Positions 35,739 through 44,739 of a stretch of 64,000 bases of DNA are shown piece by piece. The notes below the pieces were generated by a model. The model was given only the letters and a program-made list of their open reading frames with translations. It did no database searches and was not told where the DNA came from. The DNA comes from Polyangium spumosum (GTDB taxonomy: Bacteria; Myxococcota_A; Polyangia; Polyangiales; Polyangiaceae): contig NZ_WJIE01000007.1 in assembly GCF_009649845.1 (NCBI RefSeq), positions 186,001 to 250,000 of the forward strand. Direction: 5' to 3'. Position 1 is the first letter of the stretch. Each line of letters opens with the position of its first letter. The position numbers and the translations under genes are program-made.

Positions 35739-35887
35739 ACCCGAGGGACAACCGGGCGCGCCTCCGCTTTACGAGCGGGCGCCCCTCCGGTAACGTCGCG
35801 CGCCCCGGGCGCACCACGCGCGCCGCCCTTGCGGCCCTCGGCTTGCAGGGCGTATGAAGACGGCCCCCTCCGGCCGATCCGCGCACG

Positions 35888-36865
35888 ATGAGCCCCTCCC
35901 CCGCGATCGAGGTCCGCGACCTCTCGAAGCGCTTCGGCGACGTCGAGGCCGTCCGCGGCGTGAGCTTCACCGTGAACGAAGGCGAGATCTTCGGCTTCCT
36001 CGGGCCAAACGGCGCCGGCAAGACCACGACCATCAAGATGCTCTGCACGCTGCTCGCCCCGACGAGCGGCGTCCTCCGCCTCGCCGGCCACGACGTCACG
36101 AAGAGCCCCGCGGACGTGCGGCGCGCCATCGGCGTCATCTTCCAGGATCCGTCCCTCGACGATCGCCTCACCGCCGAGGAGAACCTCGAGCTCCACGCCG
36201 TCGTCTACGGCGTCCCCCGCGCCGAGCGCCGCGCCCGCCTGGACGAGGCCCTCGCGTTCGTGGACCTCTCGGACCGGAAGAGAGACCTCGTCCGCACGTT
36301 CTCGGGCGGAATGAAGCGCAGGCTGGAGATCGCCCGCGGCCTCGTCCACCGCCCCCGCGTCCTCTTCCTGGACGAACCGACGACCGGCCTCGATCCCCAG
36401 ACACGGAAGGCCACCTGGGAAGTCTTGCGAGACCTGCGAGCCCGGAGCGGCCTGACGTTGTTCCTGACGACCCATTACATGGACGAAGCGGAGCACTGCG
36501 ATCGCATCGCGATCATCGACCACGGGCGCATCGTGGCCGAGGACAGCCCCGAGGCGCTCAAGCGGGCCGTGGGCAAGGACGTGGTGTTCGTCCGGACGAA
36601 CGAGCCCGCGGCGCTCTGCGAGATCCTCGCCGAACGTTACGGCCTCTCGCCCGATCGGACCGACGAGGGGCTCTGCTTCCGCGTGGAGGACGGCGAGGCC
36701 TTCGTCGTGCGGCTCATCTCCGAGGCGCGCGCCCCGCTCACGGGCATCGCCGTGCGACGCCCGACGCTCGACGACGTGTTCCTCGCCCTCACGGGCCGTC
36801 AGATCCGAAACGGGAACGGCGAGGCGGGGCGCCTCGCGATGCGCGCCATGGCGCGGCGGAGATGA
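35888..36865 (+). CDS. ABC-2 type transporter ATPase
   Basis: The protein is 325 residues. Walker A GPNGAGKT is at 39-46, then the Q-loop VIFQDPSL, the signature TFSGGMKRRLEI and Walker B VLFLDEPTTGLD, followed by the H-loop TTHYMDEAEHC. It belongs to the DrrA/NatA group that powers export of drugs, antibiotics or polysaccharides. A C-terminal extension of about 100 residues is typical of that group. Its stop overlaps the permease start as ATGA, so the two are translationally coupled. Confidence 0.93.
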   Translation: MSPSPAIEVRDLSKRFGDVEAVRGVSFTVNEGEIFGFLGPNGAGKTTTIKMLCTLLAPTSGVLRLAGHDVTKSPADVRRAIGVIFQDPSLDDRLTAEENLELHAVVYGVPRAERRARLDEALAFVDLSDRKRDLVRTFSGGMKRRLEIARGLVHRPRVLFLDEPTTGLDPQTRKATWEVLRDLRARSGLTLFLTTHYMDEAEHCDRIAIIDHGRIVAEDSPEALKRAVGKDVVFVRTNEPAALCEILAERYGLSPDRTDEGLCFRVEDGEAFVVRLISEARAPLTGIAVRRPTLDDVFLALTGRQIRNGNGEAGRLAMRAMARRR

Positions 36866-37620
36866 GCATGCACGCGGAGGTCGTCTACCACCTCGCCCGC
36901 CGCGACGTCGTGAAGTTCCTGCGCGATCGGCAGAACGTCGCCGCCACGCTCGTGCGCCCGCTGCTCTGGATCCTCGCCGTGGGCTTCGGCCTGCGGCGCG
37001 CGTTCGACCCGGGCGCGACCGGCGTCGATTTCGTCTCCTTCCTCGTGCCCGGCGTGGCCACGATGGCCGTGCTCTTCTCCAGCATGTTCTCCGCGATCTC
37101 GATCGTGTGGGACCGTGAGTTCGGGTTCCTGAAGGAGCTGCTCGTCGCGCCGGTCCCGCGCGCGACGCTGGTCTTCGCCAAGATGATCGCGGCAAGCGTG
37201 ACGGCGCTCTTCGAGGTCTCGGTCGTGCTCCTCGTCTCGCCGCTGCTCGGCGCGCGGATCGACCCGCTCGGCGCGTTGCTCTCCATCCCCGTGCTCGTCG
37301 CCTTCGGCATGGCCGTGAGCGCGCTCGGCATCACCGTGGCCTCGCGCATGAAGACGTTCGAGGGCTTCGGCGGGATCGTGAACTTCCTGATCCAGCCGGT
37401 GTTCTTCTTCTCGGGCGCGCTCTACCCGCTCGAAGGCCTGCCGCCCGCGCTCTCCGCCGTCGTGCGGCTGAACCCGATGTCGTACGCGGTCGACGCGACG
37501 CGAGGCCTCTGCGTCGGCGTGCACCATTTCCCGATCGCGCTCGACGCGGCCGTGGTACTCGGGACGCTCGTGGTGCTCGGTGCGCTCGCGGTGCGGTCGT
37601 TCTCACGGATGCAGGCGTGA
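36862..37620 (+). CDS. ABC-2 type transporter permease
   Basis: The protein is 252 residues, starting at ATG 36862 within the ATGA overlap with the ATPase gene. It has about six hydrophobic helices and the ABC-2 family features: WDREFGFLKELLVAPVPRATLVFAKM in the first cytoplasmic loop, and FSGALYPLEGLPPALSAVVRLNPMSYAVDATRG before the last helix. With the ATPase it would form an exporter of the DrrAB type. The substrate is unknown and no biosynthetic genes are adjacent. Confidence 0.92.
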   Translation: MSMHAEVVYHLARRDVVKFLRDRQNVAATLVRPLLWILAVGFGLRRAFDPGATGVDFVSFLVPGVATMAVLFSSMFSAISIVWDREFGFLKELLVAPVPRATLVFAKMIAASVTALFEVSVVLLVSPLLGARIDPLGALLSIPVLVAFGMAVSALGITVASRMKTFEGFGGIVNFLIQPVFFFSGALYPLEGLPPALSAVVRLNPMSYAVDATRGLCVGVHHFPIALDAAVVLGTLVVLGALAVRSFSRMQA

Positions 37621-37751
37621 CTCGAGGGCACGACACATCGAGCGCGGTTCCAGCGAGACAAACGGTGCGCTTGAAACACCAGAAAACGAGCGCGGCGCGA
37701 GCTTGCCCGCGCCGGGGGGGCGGGTGTACGCTTGCATGGAGGACAGCGAGC

Positions 37752-38576
37752 ATGACCCTTGCGCTCCCGCCCGGCTGGGCTCTGCCAGCAGCGATCGAGG
37801 CTTACAAGCGACGGCAGGACATCGCGTCCGCTTGGCGCTCCGTGCTGAACGTGATCGCGGGCAAGAAGCGGCACGTGGTGGTCACAGGAATGTCTGGGGC
37901 GGGCAAGACGATGTTGCTCTCTGCGCTGACAGGAGCGGCGGAGCGACGGGGGTTCAGGCCGCCGGAGCGATCGCTCGGGGTCGAACGAGCGCGGGTGCAG
38001 GCGAAGGAGCCGCGAAGGAGGATCGCGCTTGCCGTGGTCCCGGGGCAACCGGGCTACCATCGCGTGGCAGCGCAGGATGACCTCCTGCTCTCGAAGAAGC
38101 CGGTGGATGGCGTCGTGCACGTGGTGTGCAACGGCTACGCCGCCTTCCACGCCGAGGCCGTGGCGATGCTGCGACGCCAGGGCGCATCGAGCCTCGAGAG
38201 CTTGCGGACGTACTATCACGACCGAGAGGCCGAAGACTTCAAGGAGACTCTCGATCTGCTCCGGAGAAGCTGGAAGAAGCACCACAAGCCGTTTTGGATG
38301 ATGGTGGCGGTCGCAAAGGCGGATCTGTACCAGGAGGGGCTCCCAGAAGCAGCCGCGCGATATGCTCCCGGCGGCGACGGTCCCTTCATCGACCTGCTGC
38401 GGGAGTTCCAGGGACGGATCGGCTCCGACAATTTCCAGTGGGACGCGCAGCCGGTGTGTTCGTGGTTGGAAACGTTCACGTACGGCGATGTGACGATTAG
38501 CCCGCAGATTGATATGATGAAGCGGGACCACTCACTGGCGATGTTCGCATCGACCCTGGAGCGTCACTGTGTCTAG
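37752..38576 (+). CDS. GTPase-like P-loop protein of a low-GC gene pair
   Basis: The protein is 274 residues from ATG 37752, preceded by GGAGGACAGCGAGC. Walker A is GMSGAGKT (46-53). A VVPGQPGY segment sits where small GTPases carry DTPGQ, and AKAD in MMVAVAKADLY corresponds to the NKxD specificity motif. The nucleotide could be GTP or ATP, and I do not recognise a named family. No membrane helix is present. Codon use has many A/T third bases (CTT, GCT, ACA, GGA, TCT), unlike its neighbours. It overlaps the next gene by 8 bases, so the two proteins probably act together. Confidence 0.72.
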   Translation: MTLALPPGWALPAAIEAYKRRQDIASAWRSVLNVIAGKKRHVVVTGMSGAGKTMLLSALTGAAERRGFRPPERSLGVERARVQAKEPRRRIALAVVPGQPGYHRVAAQDDLLLSKKPVDGVVHVVCNGYAAFHAEAVAMLRRQGASSLESLRTYYHDREAEDFKETLDLLRRSWKKHHKPFWMMVAVAKADLYQEGLPEAAARYAPGGDGPFIDLLREFQGRIGSDNFQWDAQPVCSWLETFTYGDVTISPQIDMMKRDHSLAMFASTLERHCV

Positions 38577-39174
38577 CGCGCAAGGTCCCAAGAAAGCGGA
38601 GCCGGAGAAGGACGAACTGTCGCCCGTCCCTGCGGGTCCCGTCTCGGCGACGGTGCCGTCGTCTCACAGCCACAGCACGGAGGAACCGAAGGAGAAGCCT
38701 GTTTCTTTCGACGAGCTGCAGGCACTCCTCACGCTCGCGGAGCGGCTACAGGAAAGTGTCGACGCAAAGCGGCTCAGATTGACGATCTTATGGGGATGCA
38801 TCTTCCTGCTACCGCCCTCCGCTATATTTTTATCCGTTTCTGGAGCGCTGCTGGCAGACAAAATCATCCCTGACGCACGCACTACCATTGCGTACGCTGC
38901 CGTATTTACCGCCATAATTGCAACCGGACTAGGCGCATTACATTGGATAATCCTACTGAGCCGCACGAGAGCGTTGCTGGACCGCGACAACCGCGCCCTC
39001 GCCGACGTCGCTGACATGCTGCGCGAAGCCGGAGGTGCCCTCGGCAAGGATCTGTCATCCGTCGGCCGCTTCATCATGCGCGTCCAAACCTGGCGACTCG
39101 ACATTGGCGTGAACCCCGACCCCAACGCTCCCCGCCCTCCCGGCGGCCGCGCCTCGCACCTCCCCCGAGCGTAG
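38569..39174 (+). CDS. Two-helix membrane protein partner of the GTPase-like protein
   Basis: The protein is 201 residues, starting with GTG at 38569 inside the end of the upstream gene. The first 50 residues are charged and Pro/Ser-rich. A helix with AERLQESVDAKRLR precedes two membrane segments at about 71-92 and 104-126. A third amphipathic helix and a Pro-rich tail follow. The membrane part is encoded by distinctly AT-richer DNA (CTA, TTA, ATA, TTT codons), rare in this genome. The overlap with the GTPase-like gene and the shared base composition suggest that the pair was acquired together. Function unknown. Confidence 0.7.
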   Translation: MSSAQGPKKAEPEKDELSPVPAGPVSATVPSSHSHSTEEPKEKPVSFDELQALLTLAERLQESVDAKRLRLTILWGCIFLLPPSAIFLSVSGALLADKIIPDARTTIAYAAVFTAIIATGLGALHWIILLSRTRALLDRDNRALADVADMLREAGGALGKDLSSVGRFIMRVQTWRLDIGVNPDPNAPRPPGGRASHLPRA

Positions 39175-39266
39175 GTCCTTCCGCGCTACCCCTTCGCGCC
39201 CCCCTCCGCCGGCACTTGACGCCGGGCGCGTGAATCCCGTACGCCTTGAAACGTCGTTCGATCGAA

Positions 39267-40994
39267 ATGCGAAAGGCTCGCCGACTCTCCGCCCTCGTCC
39301 TCGCCCTCTCCCTCGGACTCGCCGCGGCGGGCTGCGGGCGCTCGTTCAAGCTCGCCATGCAGCGCGGCGACGCCTTCGCGCGCGCCGGCGACTGGGACGC
39401 GGCGGCCGCGCAGTACGAGCGCGCCACGCGTATCGATCCGGACGAGGTCGAGGCGCAGCGCAGGCTCGCGAACGCGCGGCGCAAGCAGTCCGAGGCGCGC
39501 GCGACCGCGAGCCGCGAGGCGCTCGCGCGCGGCGAGCTCGACAAGGCCCTCTTCCTCGCCCGTGACGCCGCCCTGTTCGACCCCACGAACCAGGACGCGC
39601 GCCGCGCGTACGTCGAGGCGCGCGCCGCCGTCTTCGCCAAGGCCGAGGCGCTGCTCGCGAGCGGCCACGACGACGCGGCCCTCGCCCTCGCGCGCGCGGC
39701 GCGGAAGTGCGATCCGCGCGATCAAGCGGCCGTCGCCCTCGAAGGCCGCATCCTCGACCGCATGGCGACACGCGCCTACGACCGCGCCCTCGCGCACCTC
39801 GCCAAGGGCAAACGCGGCAACGCTCTGCTCGCGCTGCGTGACGTCGAGGCCGCTCGCCCGGGCTTTCGTGACGCGAAGCAACGCGCCGAGGAGCTCCGCC
39901 GCGCGCTCGAGGACGAGCTCCGGTTCGTCCTGGTGATCGAGAAACCCGCGGAGACGAAGGCGAGCGGCGTCTCCTCTCGTGTCGAGGCCGAGCTCTTGCG
40001 ATGGTCGCCCGACGCGCGCGCGCGGCTCGTCGCCACGACCGAAAACGCGCCTCCGCCGAACGCGCACGGCGTGCGGATCCAGGCTGCCTTCGACACGATC
40101 GCGCGGGGCCACGACGTCACGACGCAAGCGCGCACCTGCGATTACGTGTGCGGCCAGGATCGCCTCCCGAACCCCGCCTACGACGCGGCCTCCCGCGAGG
40201 TCGACGAGGCCGAGCGACGCGCGCGCGCCTCCGAGGGCGCCGCCCGCCGCGCGAGGAAGCTCGTCGAGACCACGCGCCGCGCGCTCTCCATGGCGACGAA
40301 CGCCCGCGAGCGCGCCAAGGCGCAGAACAAGCGCACGTCCGACGAGCTCCATCAGTGCCGCCTGACGGAGAAGGACTTCGCCAAATGCAAAGCCGCGGAA
40401 GATCGCGACGACGAGGCGCGTCGTGCCCGCAGAGCCGCGGAGGAACGCGAAGACGAGGCGAAGCGGGAGCTCGACCGCAAGGAGCAGGAGCTCTCGGACG
40501 CCGAGCAGGACGTGAGGCGGCAGCGGAGCGACTGGGAGAGCGCCGTCTCGCTTCTCCGCAGGACGCCCACGACGATCCTCGTCGATCGCATCTGCGCGCA
40601 CAACTACGGCGTCGAGCTGCACGCGTGGAGCGCCGCCACCTCGCTCTCGCTCCGCGCCCACGTGCTCGGCGACGCCGACGCCGTGACGCTCCCGCCGGAT
40701 CCCATCCGCACGAGCACGACGGACGAGACCTTCCGCGCCGAGTCCGGGCGTTGCCTGGAGATCGCCGCGGGTGATCCCTTGCGGATCCCCTCCGACGCGG
40801 ACATCGAGGCCGCGCTCGCCACGCGCGCGGTCGAGAAGATCCGCGCGCAGGTCTTCGTCTGGTACGAAGGGTACGTCCAGAGCTACGCGGACGACCACGC
40901 GCGGGAGAAGGCGGCCGGCCGGCTCGAAGAGGCGAACGAGGCCTGGGTCCGCCACAAGCTCACGGGCTCGGGTCTGCCTCCGCTCCCTCGCTGA
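39267..40994 (+). CDS. Coiled-coil lipoprotein with TPR-like repeats
   Basis: The protein is 575 residues from ATG 39267; a TTG at 39246 is an alternative. The lipobox is AAAGC (Cys23). Residues 25-180 are TPR-like helical pairs (GDAFARAGDWDAAAAQYERAT and HLAKGKRGNALLALRDVEA). A soluble beta-like stretch carries a CDYVCGQ motif, then a long charged coiled coil (about 310-430) of Arg/Glu/Ala repeats, then a C-terminal domain. This suggests an outer-membrane or periplasmic scaffold. The 3' end overlaps that of purK by 35 bases in convergent orientation. Confidence 0.82.
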   Translation: MRKARRLSALVLALSLGLAAAGCGRSFKLAMQRGDAFARAGDWDAAAAQYERATRIDPDEVEAQRRLANARRKQSEARATASREALARGELDKALFLARDAALFDPTNQDARRAYVEARAAVFAKAEALLASGHDDAALALARAARKCDPRDQAAVALEGRILDRMATRAYDRALAHLAKGKRGNALLALRDVEAARPGFRDAKQRAEELRRALEDELRFVLVIEKPAETKASGVSSRVEAELLRWSPDARARLVATTENAPPPNAHGVRIQAAFDTIARGHDVTTQARTCDYVCGQDRLPNPAYDAASREVDEAERRARASEGAARRARKLVETTRRALSMATNARERAKAQNKRTSDELHQCRLTEKDFAKCKAAEDRDDEARRARRAAEEREDEAKRELDRKEQELSDAEQDVRRQRSDWESAVSLLRRTPTTILVDRICAHNYGVELHAWSAATSLSLRAHVLGDADAVTLPPDPIRTSTTDETFRAESGRCLEIAAGDPLRIPSDADIEAALATRAVEKIRAQVFVWYEGYVQSYADDHAREKAAGRLEEANEAWVRHKLTGSGLPPLPR

Positions 40995-42129
40995 CGAGCG
41001 CGCGCCGCGCCGCGAGCACCCGCTCTGCGGCCTCCTCCGCCGTCTCCGCCATCGCCACGAGGTGCCCCATCTTTCGCCCCGGGCGCGCCTCGGTCTTTCC
41101 GTACAGGTGAATCTTCACGTCGGGGAACGCCGCGGCCCGCTCCCAGCGCGGCTCGCCGTGCTCCCACAGATCGCCGAGCAGGTTCGCCATCGCCGCGGGC
41201 CGCAGCAGCGTCGGCTCGCCGAGGGGCAGACCGCAGACGGCGCGCAACTGTTGCTCGAACTGGCTCGTCACGCAGGCGTCGAACGTGTAATGCCCCGAGT
41301 TGTGCGGCCGCGGGGCGAGCTCGTTGACCACGATGTCGCCGTTTGGCAGGTAAAACATCTCCACGCCGAGCACGCCCACGAGCTCGATCGCCTCCGCGAT
41401 CTCGCGCGCGAGCTCCGTGGCGCGGGCCCGCGCCTTCGCGGAGACGGTCGCGGGGGCGAGCGAGACGTCGAGGATGTGCCGCGCGTGCCGGTTCTCGGCG
41501 ACCTCGAAGGGCACGATGTCTCCCGCCTGCGAGCGCGCGACGACCACGGAGAGCTCGCACGCGAACGGGACAAACGCCTCGAGCACGCCGAGCTTGCCGG
41601 AGAGCGCCGCGAACGCGCGGCCCGCGGCCTCGGGCGCGTCGATCCGGACCTGGCCCTTGCCGTCGTATCCAAACTCCGCCGTCTTCAGGATCGCCGGTGT
41701 GCCGAGACGAACGAGCGCATCGCGCAGATCATCCTCCGTCCGTATCTCGGCGAAGCCCGCGACCGGAAAACCCCCCTTCGCGAGGAAACGTTTTTCGTGG
41801 AGCCTGTGCCGGCACGTATCGAGGACGGCGGGCGAAGGGTGCACGGGCCGGAGCTCCGCCACGGCGGCGAGCGTCTCGGAGGGGACGTTTTCGAACTCGA
41901 ACGTCACGACGTCGACCGCCTCGGCGAAGCGCCGCGCGGCGTCCACGTCCTCGTACGGCGCGACGACCTCGACGTCCGCGACCTGCCCCGCGGGTCCGTC
42001 CTGCGAGGGATCGAGCGCGTGCACGCGATACCCCATGCGCCGGGCGGCGATCGCGAACATACGGCCGAGCTGGCCGCCGCCCAGGATACCCACCGTGCGT
42101 CCGGGGAGAATGGGCCCGCGTGAGGTCAC
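40960..42129 (-). CDS. purK: N5-carboxyaminoimidazole ribonucleotide synthase
   Basis: The protein is 389 residues. It belongs to the ATP-grasp family and makes N5-carboxyaminoimidazole ribonucleotide from AIR, bicarbonate and ATP in purine biosynthesis. Motifs: GILGGGQLGRM at the N-terminus, FEFENV, AILKTAEFGYDGKGQ and the metal/ATP site VNELAPRPHNSGHYT. It follows purE by 4 bases on the same strand. The 3' end overlaps the convergent coiled-coil lipoprotein gene. Confidence 0.95.
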   Translation of the reverse strand: MTSRGPILPGRTVGILGGGQLGRMFAIAARRMGYRVHALDPSQDGPAGQVADVEVVAPYEDVDAARRFAEAVDVVTFEFENVPSETLAAVAELRPVHPSPAVLDTCRHRLHEKRFLAKGGFPVAGFAEIRTEDDLRDALVRLGTPAILKTAEFGYDGKGQVRIDAPEAAGRAFAALSGKLGVLEAFVPFACELSVVVARSQAGDIVPFEVAENRHARHILDVSLAPATVSAKARARATELAREIAEAIELVGVLGVEMFYLPNGDIVVNELAPRPHNSGHYTFDACVTSQFEQQLRAVCGLPLGEPTLLRPAAMANLLGDLWEHGEPRWERAAAFPDVKIHLYGKTEARPGRKMGHLVAMAETAEEAAERVLAARRALVSEGAEADPSP

Positions 42130-42133
42130 GGCG

Positions 42134-42622
42134 TCAAACCTCGCTCTCGAGCGCGGCCCGGGTCTGCTCCGCGCGGAACGCCTTGATTCGATCCCGGAGC
42201 GCCGGCTCGCGCAGCGCGAGGATGGAAGCGGCGAGCAGCGCGGCGTTTTTGGCGCCCGCGTCGCCGATCGCCAGGGTCCCGACGGGAATGCCGCCGGGCA
42301 TCTGCACGATGGAGAGCAGCGAGTCGAGCCCGTGCAGGGCGTGCGACAGGATCGGCACCCCGAGCACGGGCAGGACGGTCTTCGACGCCACCATGCCGGG
42401 CAGGTGCGCGGCGCCGCCGGCGCCTGCGATGATCACCTCGAGGCCCCGCGCCTCGGCCTCCTCCGCGTAGCGGAACAGGAGGTCCGGCGTGCGGTGGGCG
42501 CTGACCACCCGCATCTCGTACGGCACCTCCAGGCGATCGAGCATCTCGGCCGCCTTGCGCATGGTCGGCGCGTCGCTCGTGCTGCCCATGATGATCCCCA
42601 CGCGGGGGGCGCGCTGCGTCAT
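42134..42622 (-). CDS. purE: N5-carboxyaminoimidazole ribonucleotide mutase
   Basis: The protein is 162 residues from ATG 42622, the usual class I PurE size. It converts N5-CAIR to CAIR in purine synthesis. Visible motifs are [13 protein letters not shown] (phosphate and ribose loop), VVSAHRTPD with the catalytic His, and [14 protein letters not shown]. It is the first gene of a purE-purK pair. Confidence 0.95.
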   Translation of the reverse strand: MTQRAPRVGIIMGSTSDAPTMRKAAEMLDRLEVPYEMRVVSAHRTPDLLFRYAEEAEARGLEVIIAGAGGAAHLPGMVASKTVLPVLGVPILSHALHGLDSLLSIVQMPGGIPVGTLAIGDAGAKNAALLAASILALREPALRDRIKAFRAEQTRAALESEV

Positions 42623-42727
42623 GGCGGGTGTTCTAGTCGGTTTTGACGCGCACGTCACCGGACTCGAGGCTCGGGCACGACCGCCCGGTGAAACGAGCGG
42701 ACGAACCCGGGCCTCGAGCGCTACCCT

Positions 42728-42760
42728 GGGACCCCGAGCCCGGCGTGAGCTCGGGGTCCC
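42728..42760. terminator. 12-bp perfect hairpin
   Basis: GGGACCCCGAGC (42728-42739) pairs perfectly with GCTCGGGGTCCC (42749-42760). It lies between the end of the Gly/Tyr-rich gene (42777) and the start of purE on the minus strand, so it could end transcription of the former. There is no U-tract on the minus strand. Confidence 0.45.
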
Positions 42761-42776
42761 CGCGGTTCGCCCTGGA

Positions 42777-43535
42777 TCAGTCGCAGGGGCCGATGTCGTT
42801 GAACGCGAACTCGCGGCCGGCGATGTAGAGCCTCATGCGGGTGAAATCGAGGCCGCCCGCGTAGGCGCCGCCGCCATCGCAGAAATCGCCGTAGTAGTCG
42901 CCGAGCCCGATCTGGCCCTGCCAGATGTTGCCGTTCAGCGGCTGCGCGTAATAGGCATCGGTGACGACGTCGCTGAACGGCGCGTACCCGCCGTACCAGC
43001 CGCCGCCCCCGCCGCCGCAGGTCGCGCCGCCCGTGAGGAACGCGTACATCTCGAGCTGGTTCACGCTGCAATCGTCGACCGCGAACGTGCAGTAGATCGT
43101 GCCGCCGTCGAGGCAGACGTCGACGTCGCCGAACACGAGATCGTCGTCGTAGCCGTAGCCGGGGCCGTAGCCGTAGCCGGGGCCGTAGCCGGGGCCGTAG
43201 CCCGGGCCGTAGCCGCCGCCGTAGCCCGGGCCGTAGCCGCCGCCGTAGTAGCCGCCGCCGGGGCCGCCGTAGCCGCCGCCGTAATAACCGCCGCCCCAGC
43301 CGCCGCCGTAGTCACCGAACCGGCCCTTGCCGTAACCGCCGCGGTACCCGTGGCCGTATCCGCCGCTGAATCCAATGCCGCCCTTTCCAAACCCGCCGCG
43401 GTATCCGTGCCCGCCGTAGTATCCCTGCCCGAACAGGTCATCGTCGCCCCAATCACCAGCGACCGCCTGACCGGAGGCGGCGAGGAGCATGGCAGAAGCG
43501 AACGCAGCGGAAAGGACGCGGAGCGACTTCTTCAT
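42777..43535 (-). CDS. Secreted Gly/Tyr-rich protein
   Basis: The protein is 252 residues with a signal peptide ending near AVAG (about residue 27). Residues 35-130 are almost only Gly, Tyr and Pro in short repeats such as [15 protein letters not shown], then a Cys-containing, Asp-rich domain follows ([24 protein letters not shown]). The repeat region resembles structural or adhesive surface proteins of low complexity. The C-terminal domain may be a folded, disulfide-stabilised unit. Family not recognised. The DNA of the repeats is a near-periodic 12-bp tract. An A-rich and G-rich stretch precedes the ATG, with GGGGG as probable ribosome binding site. Confidence 0.78.
   Translation of the reverse strand: MKKSLRVLSAAFASAMLLAASGQAVAGDWGDDDLFGQGYYGGHGYRGGFGKGGIGFSGGYGHGYRGGYGKGRFGDYGGGWGGGYYGGGYGGPGGGYYGGGYGPGYGGGYGPGYGPGYGPGYGYGPGYGYDDDLVFGDVDVCLDGGTIYCTFAVDDCSVNQLEMYAFLTGGATCGGGGGGWYGGYAPFSDVVTDAYYAQPLNGNIWQGQIGLGDYYGDFCDGGGAYAGGLDFTRMRLYIAGREFAFNDIGPCD
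43144..43345. repeat. Near-periodic repeat encoding the Gly/Tyr/Pro tract
   Basis: On the plus strand the words GGGCCGTAGCC and GCCGCCGTAG recur with about 9-12-base spacing across this interval, giving the GPGY and GGGY repeats in the minus-strand protein. Such tracts change length easily. Confidence 0.6.
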
Positions 43536-43920
43536 GAAAACCCCCTTTTCGGTTCTCTGCCTCTTCTCGCTACAAACATCGACGCGAGAAGGGCCGGCGT
43601 CTCATTACAACCAAGCTGCGGCTCGCCGGCCGTGCCGCGCGCCACACCGCATTGCAAGGTCGTGGCCGCGACGGCAGCGCGCCATGGTCGTTCAGGAGCG
43701 TGCGATATGGGCTCGCACGCCGGCTACGCAGCGGGTCCGCGAACGTATTTCGGTCCGCGGACGTACGTGGGCCGTGCAATGAAAAACCATACCGCCCGCG
43801 ATGCGCGTCGCCCCGGGATCGAGGACGGAGCCTCGCGCCCCGCGCGAACCTCCGGGGCGGCCGGGACGCCGCGGGCGGCGCGCCCGATCGTCACGAACGT
43901 CCGCTCGATCGGCCGAGCGC
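43536..43920. other. 385-bp intergenic region
   Basis: It lies between the starts of the Gly/Tyr-rich protein gene (minus) and the end of the cupin-like gene (minus), so it contains the promoter of the former. I see no gene, no T-tract terminator and no strong symmetry. Small inverted words around 43750-43770 (GGTCCGCGG and neighbours) are not convincing. Confidence 0.4.
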
Positions 43921-44739
43921 CTACCCGAACCTTTCGAGCGCCTCTCCGACCGTGGGGAGGCGCGGCGCGCGCAGCAGGCCACCTTCGAGGGCCTCGGCGC
44001 GGACCGGATCGAGCAGGTGCGTGTCCGTCGGCCGGCCTTCGAGGTCGACGCAGAGCACGTCGAGCAGGACGCCGTCGGTCTCGGCCACGTGCCAGTGCAC
44101 GTTGTCCCGCTCGTCGGAGATACTCGTCGCCTCGCCCGGGCCGAGGATCCTGTCGATCGTGGGCCGCAGGACGATACCGCCGGGCTCGTCGCGCACGCGA
44201 TCGTAATGGCGCACGCGGAATCGACCCCGGAGCACGTAATGCATCGAGACCATGTTGTCGTGCGCGTGCGGCGGGTTCGCCCGCCCGGCGCGCAGGACGA
44301 AGAGCTTCGTCACGATCCGCGGCCCCTCGCCGCCGGGGAACGAGAGCGCGAAGGGGACCACCGCGGCGCCGCGGGCCGCCGCGCGCGCGCGGGTGAGGAG
44401 GGATTCGACGTCGATGGCCCGGGCGATTTCCTCGACGGAGGCGCCGCGGAAGGCCCGCTCCACGAGCTCCTGCCACGTCGTGGGCGAAAGTCGCCCCTCG
44501 GCGAGGGCCCGAGACGCCTCGCGGGCCGCCTGAAAGACGTTCTCCGCGGCGCGGCGCTCGGCGGGCGCGGCCGAACCCGCGGAGAGCGTGTATCTGGCCA
44601 GCGCGCCGAGGGCCGCGGTCAGGCAAGCCCCCATCACGACGCGGCGCCCGACGTGGCCCTCGGCGCGCGGAGCCCCCGCGGCCGTGGGTCGGTCCCGGAG
44701 CACGAACGTGCGTGGTTCGCTGGGCATCTCCGCGCGCAT
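43921..44739 (-). CDS. Cupin-like protein with N-terminal membrane segment
   Basis: The protein is 272 residues. ATG 44739 and ATG 44727 are both possible starts. A hydrophobic segment (VVMGACLTAALGALARYTL, about 35-53) may be a signal anchor. The last 130 residues resemble a cupin: PPHAHDNMVSMHYVLRGRFRVRHYD with a His pair as possible metal ligands, then beta strands (GIVLRPTID, VHWHVAETDG). Its location and ligand are unknown. It has no close same-strand partner; a 277-base gap separates its start from the divergent EF-hand protein gene. Confidence 0.7.
   Translation of the reverse strand: MRAEMPSEPRTFVLRDRPTAAGAPRAEGHVGRRVVMGACLTAALGALARYTLSAGSAAPAERRAAENVFQAAREASRALAEGRLSPTTWQELVERAFRGASVEEIARAIDVESLLTRARAAARGAAVVPFALSFPGGEGPRIVTKLFVLRAGRANPPHAHDNMVSMHYVLRGRFRVRHYDRVRDEPGGIVLRPTIDRILGPGEATSISDERDNVHWHVAETDGVLLDVLCVDLEGRPTDTHLLDPVRAEALEGGLLRAPRLPTVGEALERFG

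Larger units (their letters stand above)
35550..35887. other. 338-bp divergent intergenic region
   Basis: It separates the VWA protein gene (leftward) from the ABC transporter operon (rightward). I see no gene. It contains at least two related symmetric sequences at 35644-35654 and 35722-35738, and looser copies of the TTGTCC/TTCGTCC word near 35590 and 35618-35628, so it looks like a regulated promoter region. Confidence 0.45.

Noticed and set aside
39246-39266. TTG start for the coiled-coil lipoprotein
   Set aside because: It adds seven residues before the signal peptide, while ATG 39267 gives a standard lipoprotein leader; no ribosome binding site favours the TTG.
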